Shown here piece by piece: positions 1 to 7,956 of a stretch of 64,000 bases of DNA. The notes below the pieces were generated by a model, which worked only from the letters and a program-made list of their open reading frames with translations, did no database searches and was not told where the DNA came from. The stretch is from Amycolatopsis nivea (GTDB lineage: Bacteria > Actinomycetota > Actinomycetes > Mycobacteriales > Pseudonocardiaceae), in contig NZ_SDLT01000001.1 in assembly GCF_004522235.1 (NCBI RefSeq), forward strand, positions 310,001 to 374,000. The letters are read 5' to 3'. The first letter of the stretch is position 1. Each line of letters starts with the position of its first letter. The translations under genes were made by a program, and so were the position numbers.

Positions 1-148
1 CGGTGTGCTCGAAAAACGTGTCAGCGCTTGAAGAATCGAGGTCTCCGGAGACCGCGACGACCGTGTGGTCGTCGGCGGTGCTGACGGTGATGTCCGTGAG
101 GGGCGCTGCGCCGGTGGGCAGCCTCGCCGGGCGAACGGGGTGAGTCAT
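1..148 (-). CDS. STAS-domain anti-sigma factor antagonist (N-terminal part)
   Basis: Only the first 49 codons lie in the window; the gene runs off the left edge. It starts with ATG six bases after an AGGAGG ribosome site. The visible part contains VVAVSGDLDSSSA, the strand-turn typical of STAS proteins of the RsbV/SpoIIAA type. Known members bind an RsbW-like kinase in the cytoplasm and so free a sigma factor. Two RsbW-like ATPase genes (2054-2983 and 8701-9135) and several sigma-B-like promoters lie within 9 kb, so a role in the same partner switch is a fair inference. The segment that would hold the phosphorylated Ser/Thr is outside the window. Confidence 0.75.
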   Translation of the reverse strand, partial: MTHPVRPARLPTGAAPLTDITVSTADDHTVVAVSGDLDSSSADTFFEHT

Positions 149-311
149 CGGGGGCCTCCTGCGGACCGGCGGAGGCGGACCGGCGCTGGACTGCCTCGCT
201 TGTGCTGGGCGGCCGGCTCCTTGCTGAACCGATGCTGCCACGGTAGCTGCGCCGCGGAATTCCGACAACCAGGTGCCGGGCGCCCGGGGGATCCTCGGTT
301 TCGCCGCCTGG

Positions 312-797
312 TCAGGAGTGCCGGGCGAACGCGTCCTCGCCCGCCCGGACGCGTGCTGGTTCCAGCAGCGAGCGCTGCCGGTCCGCGCGCAGCAGGAGGG
401 CGTCGAAATCCACGTCGGCCAGCCGCTTTCCCAGGTTCGCCGAGTCGCGCAGCGTGGTCCACAGGATCTTCTTGCCCTCGACCCCCATGGCCAGCGCCTC
501 GAGTTCCCAGAACCGGCTCAGCGGCGAGTGCGACGTGATCCTGCCGTTCAGCTTGAACCGTCCCAGCCGCTCGGCCACGATCGCGAGCCCGGCTTTGACC
601 GGGTTCGCCCGCACCGGAACTGCCCGCAGGATGCCGCGGAAAGTCTCGACGTCCTCCGCGATCGCCGACGCCACCTCGCGCAGCGGCGTCTCGAATTCGG
701 TGCCCTGGTTGGTGCGGGCGGCCCGGCGCGCCAGCTCGCGCCAGGCCAGTCCCATGGCCAGCTGGTCGTTGAGGTAGATCCCGAGCAACGTGTCCAT
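312..797 (-). CDS. conserved hypothetical helical protein, stress-type promoter
   Basis: A 161-residue soluble protein without signal peptide or membrane segment. The sequence is mostly amphipathic helix, rich in Ala, Leu and Arg, and suggests a small helical bundle; I recognise no catalytic motif. The ATG is only about 10 bases below a sigma-B-type -10 element (GGGTAT, 808-813), so the mRNA would be leaderless or nearly so, and no ribosome site is present. It diverges from the oxidoreductase at 921, which has the same kind of promoter. A role in stress response is inferred from promoter and neighbourhood only. Confidence 0.6.
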   Translation of the reverse strand: MDTLLGIYLNDQLAMGLAWRELARRAARTNQGTEFETPLREVASAIAEDVETFRGILRAVPVRANPVKAGLAIVAERLGRFKLNGRITSHSPLSRFWELEALAMGVEGKKILWTTLRDSANLGKRLADVDFDALLLRADRQRSLLEPARVRAGEDAFARHS

Positions 798-807
798 GCG
801 GGCGGGG

Positions 808-831
808 ATACCCGGCCGGGCGGCGGGTAAC
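808..831 (-). promoter_or_regulatory. sigma-B-type promoter of the gene at 312-797
   Basis: On the minus strand GTTACC (831-826), a 12-base spacer and GGGTAT (813-808). This matches the GTTT-N12-16-GGGTA pattern of sigma-B/F-type promoters in Gram-positive bacteria. The expected transcript start is 3 or 4 bases before the ATG. Confidence 0.5.
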
Positions 832-843
832 CGGCGGCCGCGC

Positions 844-864
844 AGCGGTCCACAGTGGACCGCT
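844..864. promoter_or_regulatory. 21-bp perfect palindrome between divergent genes
   Basis: Half-site AGCGGTCCAC, one central base, then its exact complement. It lies between two divergent sigma-B-type promoters (808-831 and 887-911), which suggests an operator for a dimeric regulator. A terminator is unlikely because no gene ends here. The core GTCCACAGTGGAC recurs at 9994-10006. Confidence 0.45.
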
Positions 865-886
865 CGGCTTTAGCGCGGAACAGGAC

Positions 887-911
887 GTTTCGCCGCGCCG
901 GTGCCGGGTAT
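887..911 (+). promoter_or_regulatory. sigma-B-type promoter of the oxidoreductase gene
   Basis: GTTTCG (887-892), 13-base spacer, GGGTAT (906-911), followed by the ATG at 921. The predicted start of transcription is within about 3 bases of the start codon. Confidence 0.55.
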
Positions 912-920
912 CAGGGCGGA

Positions 921-1871
921 ATGTCTGTGCGAGCTGTGGTGATGGACGAGTTCGGCGGCCCGGACGTTTTGACGCTGCGCGAGGTCGAGTGTCCCGAGCC
1001 GGGGCCGGGCGAGATCCTGGTGCGCGTGGTCGCGTCCGGCACGAACCCGGTCGAGGCGAAGATCCGGCAGGGGGTGGCGATCCCGGATCTGGAACTGCCC
1101 GCGGTGCTGGGCGGCGACGTCTCGGGCGTCGTGGCGGCAGTCGGCCCCGGCGTGACTGACTTCGCCGAGGGCGACGAGGTGTTCTACACCCCGGAAATGG
1201 CGTCCCGCCTGGGCAGTTACACCGAACTGAACGTCGTCTCGGCGGCCATCGCGGCGCCCAAACCCCGGGGGCTCAGTCACGTCGAGGCAGCGGCGATCCC
1301 GCTCGCCGGCGGGACGGCATGGGAGGCGATCGTCCGCCGGTTGGCGGTCCGGCCGGGGGAGACGGTGCTGGTGCACGCCGGTGCGGGCGGGGTCGGCTCG
1401 TTCGCCGTGCAGTTCGCGGTCGCGGCGGGCGCCCGGGTGCTGGCGACGGCGGGCCCGGACAACCAGGATTTGCTGCGTGACCTGGGTGCCGTTCCGATCG
1501 ACTACCACGAGGCCGACCCGGTCGAAGCGGCGTTCGAGCACACCGGCGGCCAGGGTGCCGGCGCGGTGCTGGACCTCGTCGGCGGGAAGAACGTCGCGAA
1601 GAGCTCCGCCGCGGCCCGGGCGTTCGGCCGGATCGCGACGGTGCTGCCGCCGAAGGGCGAGCTGCGCTCCCTCTACCAGCGGAATCAGCAGCTGCACGGG
1701 ATCCTGCTCACCCGGGAGCGTCGCCGGCTGGAGGAGCTGACGCCGCTGTTCGAGCGCGGCCAGGCCCGTCCCGTCGTCGACCAGGTCCTGCCGCTCGACC
1801 AGGTGCGCCAGGCCCACGAGCGGCTCGATTCCGGGCACGGGCGGGGGAAGACAGTGCTCGACCTGGCCTGA
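921..1871 (+). CDS. zinc-independent NADP-dependent quinone oxidoreductase (MDR family)
   Basis: 316 residues. The N-terminal GroES-like half (VVMDEFGGPDVLTLREVE, then PAVLGGDVSG) and the Rossmann nucleotide motif HAGAGGVGS near residues 151-159 identify the quinone-oxidoreductase branch of the medium-chain dehydrogenase family. The structural-zinc cysteine cluster is absent, as usual in this branch. Such enzymes reduce quinones or alkenals with NADPH in the cytosol. The start at 921 is preferred over upstream codons because family homology begins there and the sigma-B-type promoter sits just upstream. Expression under stress is inferred from that promoter. Confidence 0.85.
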   Translation: MSVRAVVMDEFGGPDVLTLREVECPEPGPGEILVRVVASGTNPVEAKIRQGVAIPDLELPAVLGGDVSGVVAAVGPGVTDFAEGDEVFYTPEMASRLGSYTELNVVSAAIAAPKPRGLSHVEAAAIPLAGGTAWEAIVRRLAVRPGETVLVHAGAGGVGSFAVQFAVAAGARVLATAGPDNQDLLRDLGAVPIDYHEADPVEAAFEHTGGQGAGAVLDLVGGKNVAKSSAAARAFGRIATVLPPKGELRSLYQRNQQLHGILLTRERRRLEELTPLFERGQARPVVDQVLPLDQVRQAHERLDSGHGRGKTVLDLA

Positions 1872-2053
1872 TCGGCGACAGAAGGGCAGGTCTCCGGGCC
1901 TGTCGCACCGCGGCGTCCGGTCGGGCGTGCGGAACTGTCGGACGGCTGGGTTAGCCTTGAGGGGCAAGGTGAACCGAGCTGTCCGGCGGACGGCAGAGGT
2001 GAGGTAGTGATCGTGGTGGCCGCGAAGATGTCGGTGTTTCCTTCGGGGCGTCC

Positions 2054-2983
2054 ATGAAGTACTCGGAGCAGGCGTTCCTGCATCCGGCGCTCTTCTACCG
2101 AAGCGCCGAGGAGTTCACGGCCGGGGTGGTCGCGTTCGTCCGCGAGGGGCTGGCGGCGGGCGAGCCGGTCGCGGTCGCCGCGCCGCCGGAGCACGTGAGC
2201 CTGGTCCGGGCCGAACTGGGCGCGGACGCCGAGCGGGTGTTGCTGGTCGACATGACCGAGGCGGGCCGCAATCCGGGCCGGATCATCCCGGGCGTGCTGC
2301 GCGCGTTCGCCGACGGGCATCCGGACCGGCACGTGCGGATCGTCGGGGAGCCGATCTGGGCGGGCCGGTCGCCGGCGGAGTACCCGGCGTGCGCGCAGCA
2401 CGAGGCGTTGATCAACCTGGCGTTCGAGGGCCGCTGGGCCACCATCCTGTGCCCGTACGACGCCGAAGCGCTGGGCGCGACCGAGCTGGCCGATGCGCTC
2501 CGCACGCACCCCTGGCTGATCGACGGCACGGGGGAGTGGCGCTCGAGCGGCGACTACGCGCCCGACGCGGTGGTCGCCGACTACAACCGCGAGCTGCCGC
2601 CCCCGCCCGGCGCCCGGTCCTTCGTCGTCGCCGAACCCGACCTCGTCGACCTCCGGGCGGTGACCGCCGAGACAGCGCGGCGGCACGGCCTGCCCGAGGA
2701 CCGGGTCGAGGACGCGGTGATGGCGGTGTCGGAGCTGGCGGTCAACAGCGTCGAGCACGGCAGCGGGGCCGCGGTGGTGCGGCTGGGGTTCGCCGACGGC
2801 GAGCTGGTCTGCCAGGTCCGGGACGAGGGATGGCTGGCGGATCCGATGGCCGGTCGCGTCCCGGCTGCCCCGGACCAGGTCCGCGGCCGGGGTCTGTTGC
2901 TGGTGAACCATCTGGCGGATCTGGTGCGGATGCATTCGGATCCGGCGGGGTCGACGGTGGAGGCGCGGTTCGCTGCCGGGTGA
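2054..2983 (+). CDS. MEDS-domain sensor fused to RsbW-like anti-sigma ATPase
   Basis: 309 residues. Residues 1-160 (FLHPALFYRSAEEFTAGVVA onward) resemble the MEDS sensory domain of DcmR-type proteins. The rest is a GHKL ATPase of the anti-sigma/RsbW type: N-box ELAVNSVEHG and the glycine-rich GRGLLLVNHLADLV. The G1 box is weak (VRDEGWLADP). Known relatives bind a sigma factor or phosphorylate a STAS antagonist. No in-frame start upstream fits better than ATG 2054. The 3' end of this gene lies in the first copy of a tandem duplication; a decayed second copy follows before sua5. Confidence 0.75.
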   Translation: MKYSEQAFLHPALFYRSAEEFTAGVVAFVREGLAAGEPVAVAAPPEHVSLVRAELGADAERVLLVDMTEAGRNPGRIIPGVLRAFADGHPDRHVRIVGEPIWAGRSPAEYPACAQHEALINLAFEGRWATILCPYDAEALGATELADALRTHPWLIDGTGEWRSSGDYAPDAVVADYNRELPPPPGARSFVVAEPDLVDLRAVTAETARRHGLPEDRVEDAVMAVSELAVNSVEHGSGAAVVRLGFADGELVCQVRDEGWLADPMAGRVPAAPDQVRGRGLLLVNHLADLVRMHSDPAGSTVEARFAAG

Positions 2984-3252
2984 AGTCGCCTGGCGGGGGC
3001 GGCTTGGGCTGACGGGGCGAGGGAACTATCTGCGGCAGCTGGTGACATCGAGAGGGTGGCCGGGGCCTGCTGCTGGTGAACCATCTCGCGGCGGGTGCAT
3101 TCGGATCCGGCAGGGTCGACGGTGGAGGCGCGGTTCGCCGCCGGGTGAAACCGCCCGGCGCGGGCGGCTTAGGCTGACGGGGCGAGGAAAGCTATCCGTC
3201 TGGCAGGAGAGTGCGAGCGTGACCGCGGCAGCTGGCGACATCGAGAAGGCGG
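2886..3252. repeat. tandem duplication of a gene junction (anti-sigma end plus sua5 start)
   Basis: Copy A (2886-3057) and copy B (3058-about 3252) align over their length. Each has the last roughly 100 bases of the MEDS-ATPase gene, the same intergenic stretch (GGCTGACGGGGCGAGG in both) and the first codons of sua5 (GGCAGCTGG-GACATCGAG). Copy A keeps the working ATPase end but has lost the sua5 ribosome site and start codon. Copy B keeps the working sua5 start but its ATPase end is a 3' fragment with a small deletion. Both genes therefore remain whole. Confidence 0.85.
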
Positions 3253-4190
3253 CCTGGGTGCTGCGCGCCGGGGGCTTGGTGGCCTTCCCGACCGAGACGG
3301 TCTACGGCCTGGGCGCCGATGCCTCGGACCCGGCCGCGGTGTCTCGCATCTACCAGGCGAAGGGCCGCCCGCCCACGCATCCGCTGATCGTGCACCTCGC
3401 CGGTGCCGGGCACCTGGACGGCTGGGTCGAGAAGGTGCCCGAGCCCGCGCGGCTGCTGGCCGAGCAGTTCTGGCCAGGACCGCTCACCTTGGTGCTGCGG
3501 CGCGGCCCGCGCGTGTCGTCGGCGGCGACCGGCGGGCTGGAAACGGTGGGGGTGCGCGTCCCGGACCATCCGGTGGCGCTCGCGCTGCTGTCGGCGTTCG
3601 GCGGCGGCGCGGCGGCTCCGTCGGCCAACCGGTTCGGCTCGGTCAGCCCGACCACCGCCGAGCATGTCCGCGCGGAGCTGGACGAGGCTGTCGATTTCAT
3701 TCTGGACGGCGGTCCCTGCCAGGTCGGTGTCGAGTCCACCATCGTCGACGCCACCAGCGACACCCTCAGCGTGCTGCGGCCCGGCGGCGTGCCGCGGGAA
3801 GACCTCGAAGCGGTGCTCGGGAGTTCCCTCGAGGTGCCGTCCGTGAGCCCGATCCGGGTTCCTGGCCAGCATCCGTCGCACTACGCGCCGCGGGCCCGGG
3901 TGATTCTCGTCGAGCCCGACGAGGTGGCCGCCGAAGCGGAGCGCGCGCGGAAACTCGGGCACCAGGTGGGTGTCTTCCTGCCGCCTTCCCAGGACGTCGC
4001 AGCGCCGGGGGCGCACGCGGTGGTGGCGGTTCCGGCTTCGCTGGCCGAATACGCGCGCGGTCTTTACGGCTTTCTGCGCGAGCTGGACCGGAAGGGATGC
4101 GACCTGATTGTCGCGTCGCTGCCGGAGGAGAAGGGGCTGGGGCTCGCGATCGCGAACCGGCTTCGCCGCGCCGCGGGGCCGCGCGGCTGA
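3219..4190 (+). CDS. sua5: L-threonylcarbamoyladenylate synthase, Sua5 type
   Basis: 323 residues. PTETVYGLGADA (from residue 24) and KGRPPTHPLIVH are the nucleotide and substrate motifs of the YrdC/Sua5 fold. A C-terminal Sua5 extension follows, starting near VPGQHPSHYAPRARV, so this is the two-domain form rather than short TsaC. The enzyme makes threonylcarbamoyl-AMP from Thr, bicarbonate and ATP for t6A at position 37 of ANN-decoding tRNAs. GTG 3219 has AGGAGA nine bases upstream. A partial copy of this 5' end without start codon lies upstream in the junction duplication. Confidence 0.9.
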   Translation: MTAAAGDIEKAAWVLRAGGLVAFPTETVYGLGADASDPAAVSRIYQAKGRPPTHPLIVHLAGAGHLDGWVEKVPEPARLLAEQFWPGPLTLVLRRGPRVSSAATGGLETVGVRVPDHPVALALLSAFGGGAAAPSANRFGSVSPTTAEHVRAELDEAVDFILDGGPCQVGVESTIVDATSDTLSVLRPGGVPREDLEAVLGSSLEVPSVSPIRVPGQHPSHYAPRARVILVEPDEVAAEAERARKLGHQVGVFLPPSQDVAAPGAHAVVAVPASLAEYARGLYGFLRELDRKGCDLIVASLPEEKGLGLAIANRLRRAAGPRG

Positions 4191-4382
4191 ACGGGCCGCT
4201 CCGTCGGTAGTCCACAGTAGACAGTCCGGCCGGGAACGCCCGCCGCCGGTTCCGGCGTGCCCCGCTCCGGCGGAAGATCGTGCCGGGTAGGCTTTTTCCT
4301 CGGTGCGTTAAGCAGGCAGCGTCCACAACTCCCTGGCTGAGGCGCGCCCTGCGCCCGGTCCGGCCCGCTCCTAGGAGTGCGT

Positions 4383-4484
4383 GTGGCGACCGCCGAGAGC
4401 CGAGCATCCCGTCCGGCGCAGAGATGCGCGGCCAAGCCCGATCCGGGCGATTTCGGGCGAAACGTGGTCGTGCGGCTGCCGTGA
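4383..4484 (+). CDS. possible 33-residue upstream peptide coupled to the ANTAR fusion gene
   Basis: GTG at 4383 follows AGGAG (4373-4377). The frame stays open for 33 codons with G/C at most third positions. It ends in TGA at 4482-4484, overlapping the GTG of the next gene in the form GTGA. The product would be basic and Cys/Pro-containing, ending NVVVRLP; I recognise no family. It may be a translated leader that couples the next gene, which has no ribosome site of its own. The alternative is a remnant of a former N-terminal extension in another frame. Confidence 0.35.
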   Translation: MATAESRASRPAQRCAAKPDPGDFGRNVVVRLP

Positions 4485-6589
4485 CGGAGCTGAAGATCGC
4501 CCCTCGGCACCTCGGGGATGCCGTGGTGCTGACCTTGCCGGACCGGCTCGCGAAGACTCACTCGGCCGAAATCGTCGAGGCGCTGCACGCGGCGGGCCGC
4601 GCTGTCGCGCCGGGCCCGCGCCTGGTGGTGGACCTGCGCGGGATCAGGCCGCTGACCGCGCTGCTGGCCCGGGCATTGGTCTCGTTCGCCCGCGATCGCG
4701 ACTGCGTGCTGGTGGCGGCACCGGATCAGGCCACGAGGCTGGACAGCGCTGATCCGGACGCGGCCGTCCGGCGGGCCGCGTCGCTGGCGGAGGCGCTGGC
4801 CGAACCCGGTGACGTCCGGCAGCCGTTCGCGGCGAGCGGCGCGGTGCGGTCGCTCGCCTTCGACAGCGACGATCTCAGCCGGACCGAAGCGTTCCTGAGC
4901 AGCGCGTACGCGCCGATGCGGATCGGCAGCGACACCGGCCACGCGCGCACGCACATCAGCAGGCACGCGGTGGACGGCCTGAGCGCCGACCGGCTCGACC
5001 TGGCTTTCGAGATGAGCTACGCCGTCGAGCCGCTGGGCACGATCTGCCTGTGCGACCTCGAATCGGGCACGATCGAGGACCACATCGTGCACGGCTGGCC
5101 GGAAGCGGAGACGTTCGGCCCTGGGGATCTGGTGTCCTTCTCGCCCCCGGACCGGCCCTACACTGGGCGGATCGCGCGCGCCAAATACAGCATCACCATG
5201 CTGGATCCGACCCTGCTGAGCCAGGCCGCGGGCGTCGACCGGCCGGTGCGGCTCCTCGACCACCGGCCGGTCGACGCCAGCGCCGCCCAGCACCTGCGGT
5301 CCACCGTCGCGCATTTGCGCGACGACGTCCTCGGCGTGCCCGGCGTCGGGGAGAATCCGCTGGCTGTGGCGACGGCGGCGCGCTACCTCGCCATAGCCGT
5401 GCTGAACGCGTTCCCCCACACGGCCTCCGCAGAGCGCACCGGGGACGGGCTCGACGCCCATTCGCAGACGCTCCGCCGCGCGATTTCCTTCATCGAAGCC
5501 AATCTCGACCGGCCGATCGACATCGCGGAGATCGCCGCGGATGCCCGGGTCTCGGCCCGCGCGGTGCAGTTGGCCTTCCGCAGACATCTCGGCACGACTC
5601 CGATGGCCTACCTGCGCCGGGCCCGTCTCGACCGCGCCCGAGCGGAACTGCGCGCCGCCGTGCCGGAGCAGGACACCGTCGCCCGGATCGCGGCCCGATG
5701 GGGCTACGCGCCCAGTGTGTTCGCCGCCCACTACCGGGCCGCGTACGGCGAGTCGCCGTCGTCGACGCTGCACCGGGACACAGCCGAGCAAGTTCGTTTC
5801 CCTGGCAGCCGGGGCTTCGTTCGGACGGCGATCGCGGTGAAAAGCGAATCCGGTGCGGCTGATCGCGCCAGGCCGGACGCCGCGGACCGGTTCGAGTCGC
5901 TGAGCAGGATGCTGTTGTCCGCGAGCTCGGTCGCGGACGTGCTGCGCCAGGTCGTGGAAGCGACCGCCGCGGCGGTCGCCGGAGCGGACTGGGTCAGCGT
6001 CACGGTGCTGGGTCCAGACGGCCGCTTTTCCACCGCTGCCCGGACCGGGAAGACCGCCGCGGAGCTGGACCGGATCCAGTACCGCGACGGGGAAGGCCCC
6101 TGCGTGGAGGCGGCCCGCGCGGACGGCCCGAGCTATGTCGCGAGCGCGGACCTGGCAGCCGAACCTCGATGGCCCCGGTTCACCGCCGCCGCACGCGCCC
6201 TCGGCTGCCGCGCGGCGTTCTCCACCGAACTCCCGGCAGCACCCGGCCTCGACCGGACGGCGGGCTCGCTGACCGTCTACTCGCGCCGCCCGGACAGCCT
6301 GGCCGAGACCGACCGCCGCATCGCCCTGCTGCTGGCTACCCACGTGTCGCTGGCGCTGGCGAACACGCATCTGCGGAAGACCGCCGAACTGCGCCGCGCC
6401 GAGTTCCGGCGAGCCGTCGATACGCGGGACGTGATCGGGCAGGCCAAAGGCATCCTGATGAACCGGGAGGGCCTCACCGCGGAGGAAGCGTTCGACCTGC
6501 TGCGGCGGACTTCACAGGACTTGAATGTGAAACTCGTCGAGGTGGCCCGCACGCTGGCGGACCGCCACGGCGAACTCGGACAGGAGTGA
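4481..6589 (+). CDS. STAS-like / AraC HTH / GAF / ANTAR fusion regulator
   Basis: One uninterrupted 702-residue frame. Order: a degenerate STAS-like segment (1-105), an AraC-type sensor half (about 120-300), an AraC double helix-turn-helix (about 330-430, with TPMAYLRRARLDRARAEL and IAARWGYAPSVFAAHYRAAYG), a GAF domain (about 469-633, with DRIQYRDGEGPCVEAARA) and an ANTAR domain (about 636-695, DVIGQAKGILMNREGLTAEE). AraC domains bind promoter DNA; ANTAR domains bind paired RNA hairpins and stop premature termination. Joining both in one chain is unusual. GTG 4481 overlaps the stop of the peptide at 4383. In-frame ATG 4424 is possible but would add a stretch that looks non-coding. The C-terminal half is paralogous to the convergent gene at 6741-7562. 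Confidence 0.85.
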   Translation: MTELKIAPRHLGDAVVLTLPDRLAKTHSAEIVEALHAAGRAVAPGPRLVVDLRGIRPLTALLARALVSFARDRDCVLVAAPDQATRLDSADPDAAVRRAASLAEALAEPGDVRQPFAASGAVRSLAFDSDDLSRTEAFLSSAYAPMRIGSDTGHARTHISRHAVDGLSADRLDLAFEMSYAVEPLGTICLCDLESGTIEDHIVHGWPEAETFGPGDLVSFSPPDRPYTGRIARAKYSITMLDPTLLSQAAGVDRPVRLLDHRPVDASAAQHLRSTVAHLRDDVLGVPGVGENPLAVATAARYLAIAVLNAFPHTASAERTGDGLDAHSQTLRRAISFIEANLDRPIDIAEIAADARVSARAVQLAFRRHLGTTPMAYLRRARLDRARAELRAAVPEQDTVARIAARWGYAPSVFAAHYRAAYGESPSSTLHRDTAEQVRFPGSRGFVRTAIAVKSESGAADRARPDAADRFESLSRMLLSASSVADVLRQVVEATAAAVAGADWVSVTVLGPDGRFSTAARTGKTAAELDRIQYRDGEGPCVEAARADGPSYVASADLAAEPRWPRFTAAARALGCRAAFSTELPAAPGLDRTAGSLTVYSRRPDSLAETDRRIALLLATHVSLALANTHLRKTAELRRAEFRRAVDTRDVIGQAKGILMNREGLTAEEAFDLLRRTSQDLNVKLVEVARTLADRHGELGQE

Positions 6590-6601
6590 CGGTTACCGGG
6601 C

Positions 6602-6636
6602 GGCTCCGCCGGCCTCGGGTCTTGACCGGCGGAGCC
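6602..6636. terminator. bidirectional terminator between convergent ANTAR genes
   Basis: Perfect 11-bp arms (GGCTCCGCCGG and its complement) around a 13-base loop, directly between the stops of the two convergent ANTAR genes. No T-tract follows, as is common in high-GC actinobacteria. Confidence 0.65.
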
Positions 6637-6740
6637 TCGGTCCCGGTCTCCTGCGCGCCGGAGGCCGACCCTGGTCCCCGGCTACCCGTTCGCCGGGAAT
6701 TCACACAAGCCGGACGGGCCGGGACGGAAACCGGCGGGAG

Positions 6741-7562
6741 TCAGAGGTCCAGTTCGCGGTGCCGTTCGGTCACCGTGCGGGCGAGTTCGACCAGCTTGAC
6801 ATTGAGGTCCTGGGACGTGCGGCGCAGGATGTCGAACGCCGCGTCGGCGGTGACCCCGCGCCGGTTCATGAGAATGCCCTTGGCCTGCCCGATGAGGTCG
6901 CGGCTGTCGACGGCGCGCTGGAGGTGGACTTCCTTGAGCGCGGCCGCGGTGTGCGCGGAGGATCCGGCGAGGGCGAGCGAGGCGTGCGAGGCCAGGATGA
7001 GCGCGCTGTCGACGGCGTCGTCGTCGAACGCACCGGGCTGGCGGCTGTAGAGGTTGATCGCGCCGGGCTGCAGGTCGGACTTGGCGTCCGGCAACAGCGT
7101 CGTGGCCAGCAGCGAGCCGAACCCGAGCCGTCCCGCGCGCACGCCGAATTCGGGGAAGGCGTCGGACTCCGGAAGGTTGTTGGTCAAGGCGTGTCCCGGC
7201 CGTTCGTGCCGGGCGGCCTCGAGGCACGGGCCCTCGCCGGTCTGGTACTGGATCCGGTCCAGCTCCTCGGCGGCCGGGTCGGTGCAGACCGGGGTGTGGA
7301 ACCCGCCGTCGGACGACCGCAGGGTGATGCTGGCCAGATCGGCTTGCGGCACGATCCGCAGCGCGGCGGACACCACGCGCTCCATCGCCTCGTGCAGGGA
7401 GTCCGCGTCGAGCAGGAGAAGCGCGAGCGTGCCGAATTGCCGGGAGAGCGGGCCGTCGAGGGCCACGCCGCTGCGGGCCCAGCCGTCGACGGCCGGTTCC
7501 GCGCAGAACGCGACCCGGTCGGCTTCCCAGCCCTGATCGGTCTGCGTGTCGGCGTCCGTCAC
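6741..7562 (-). CDS. GAF-ANTAR RNA-binding antiterminator
   Basis: 273 residues from GTG 7562, which has an AGGAGG site. GAF occupies about 45-190 (DRIQYQTGEGPCLEAARHE) and ANTAR about 207-265 (LIGQAKGILMNRRGVTADAA, then RRTSQDLNVKLVELA). ANTAR proteins bind tandem RNA stem-loops and allow read-through of terminators; the GAF part senses an unknown signal. It lies downstream of csbD on the same strand, but a strong hairpin (7661-7692) separates them. The C-terminal half of the convergent gene at 4481-6589 is clearly a paralogue. Confidence 0.88.
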   Translation of the reverse strand: MTDADTQTDQGWEADRVAFCAEPAVDGWARSGVALDGPLSRQFGTLALLLLDADSLHEAMERVVSAALRIVPQADLASITLRSSDGGFHTPVCTDPAAEELDRIQYQTGEGPCLEAARHERPGHALTNNLPESDAFPEFGVRAGRLGFGSLLATTLLPDAKSDLQPGAINLYSRQPGAFDDDAVDSALILASHASLALAGSSAHTAAALKEVHLQRAVDSRDLIGQAKGILMNRRGVTADAAFDILRRTSQDLNVKLVELARTVTERHRELDL

Positions 7563-7660
7563 CCCGGCCTCCTTTGCCGCTGCCCGCCACCGGGCCGCAC
7601 CGCCGGACTTTACCGGGCCGCTAAACCGGACCGGCGGACTGGAGGACGGGCGGACGCGAA

Positions 7661-7692
7661 GCGGCGGCCGGAACCGCAGTCCCGGCCGCCGC
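7661..7692 (-). terminator. terminator downstream of csbD
   Basis: Perfect 11-bp arms (GCGGCGGCCGG and its complement) with a 10-base loop, 14 bases past the csbD stop on the minus strand. Confidence 0.6.
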
Positions 7693-7705
7693 TCGGCGCC
7701 GCAGG

Positions 7706-7882
7706 TCAGTCTTTCACGCCTTTGACGGCGTCCTTGACCTTTTCTCCCGCTTGCTTGAGCGCGCCCTTCGCTTGTTCGGCCTTCCCCTCGGCCTGCCACT
7801 GTTCGTTCCCGGTGGCGTTGCCGAGCGCTTCCTTGGCCTTGCCCTTGAGCTCCTCGGCCTTGTGTCCGGCGGTGTCGCTCAT
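7706..7882 (-). CDS. csbD: CsbD family stress protein
   Basis: 58 residues, highly charged, with the CsbD pattern of Lys/Glu/Ala-rich repeats: AEELKGKAKEALGNATG, then WQAEGKAEQAKGALKQAG. Length and composition match the family, which in Bacillus is a sigma-B-induced small protein of unknown biochemical role. A sigma-B-type promoter (7920-7945) lies 40 bases upstream of the ATG, and AGAGGG is the likely ribosome site. The gene ends before a strong hairpin. Confidence 0.9.
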   Translation of the reverse strand: MSDTAGHKAEELKGKAKEALGNATGNEQWQAEGKAEQAKGALKQAGEKVKDAVKGVKD

Positions 7883-7919
7883 CGTCGATGCCCTCTTTTC
7901 GTGTCCGGGGAATCGCGGA

Positions 7920-7945
7920 TTACCCGCTGAAGGCAGTGCGCAAAC
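7920..7945 (-). promoter_or_regulatory. sigma-B-type promoter of csbD
   Basis: On the minus strand GTTTGC (7945-7940), 14-base spacer, GGGTAA (7925-7920). The predicted leader is about 30 bases. Confidence 0.6.
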
Positions 7946-7956
7946 CGGCCGCGCGG

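Noticed and set aside
4064..6370. Long minus-strand frame opposite the AraC-ANTAR fusion
   Set aside because: Arg/Ala/Gly-rich composition typical of antisense frames; all domain motifs are on the plus strand.
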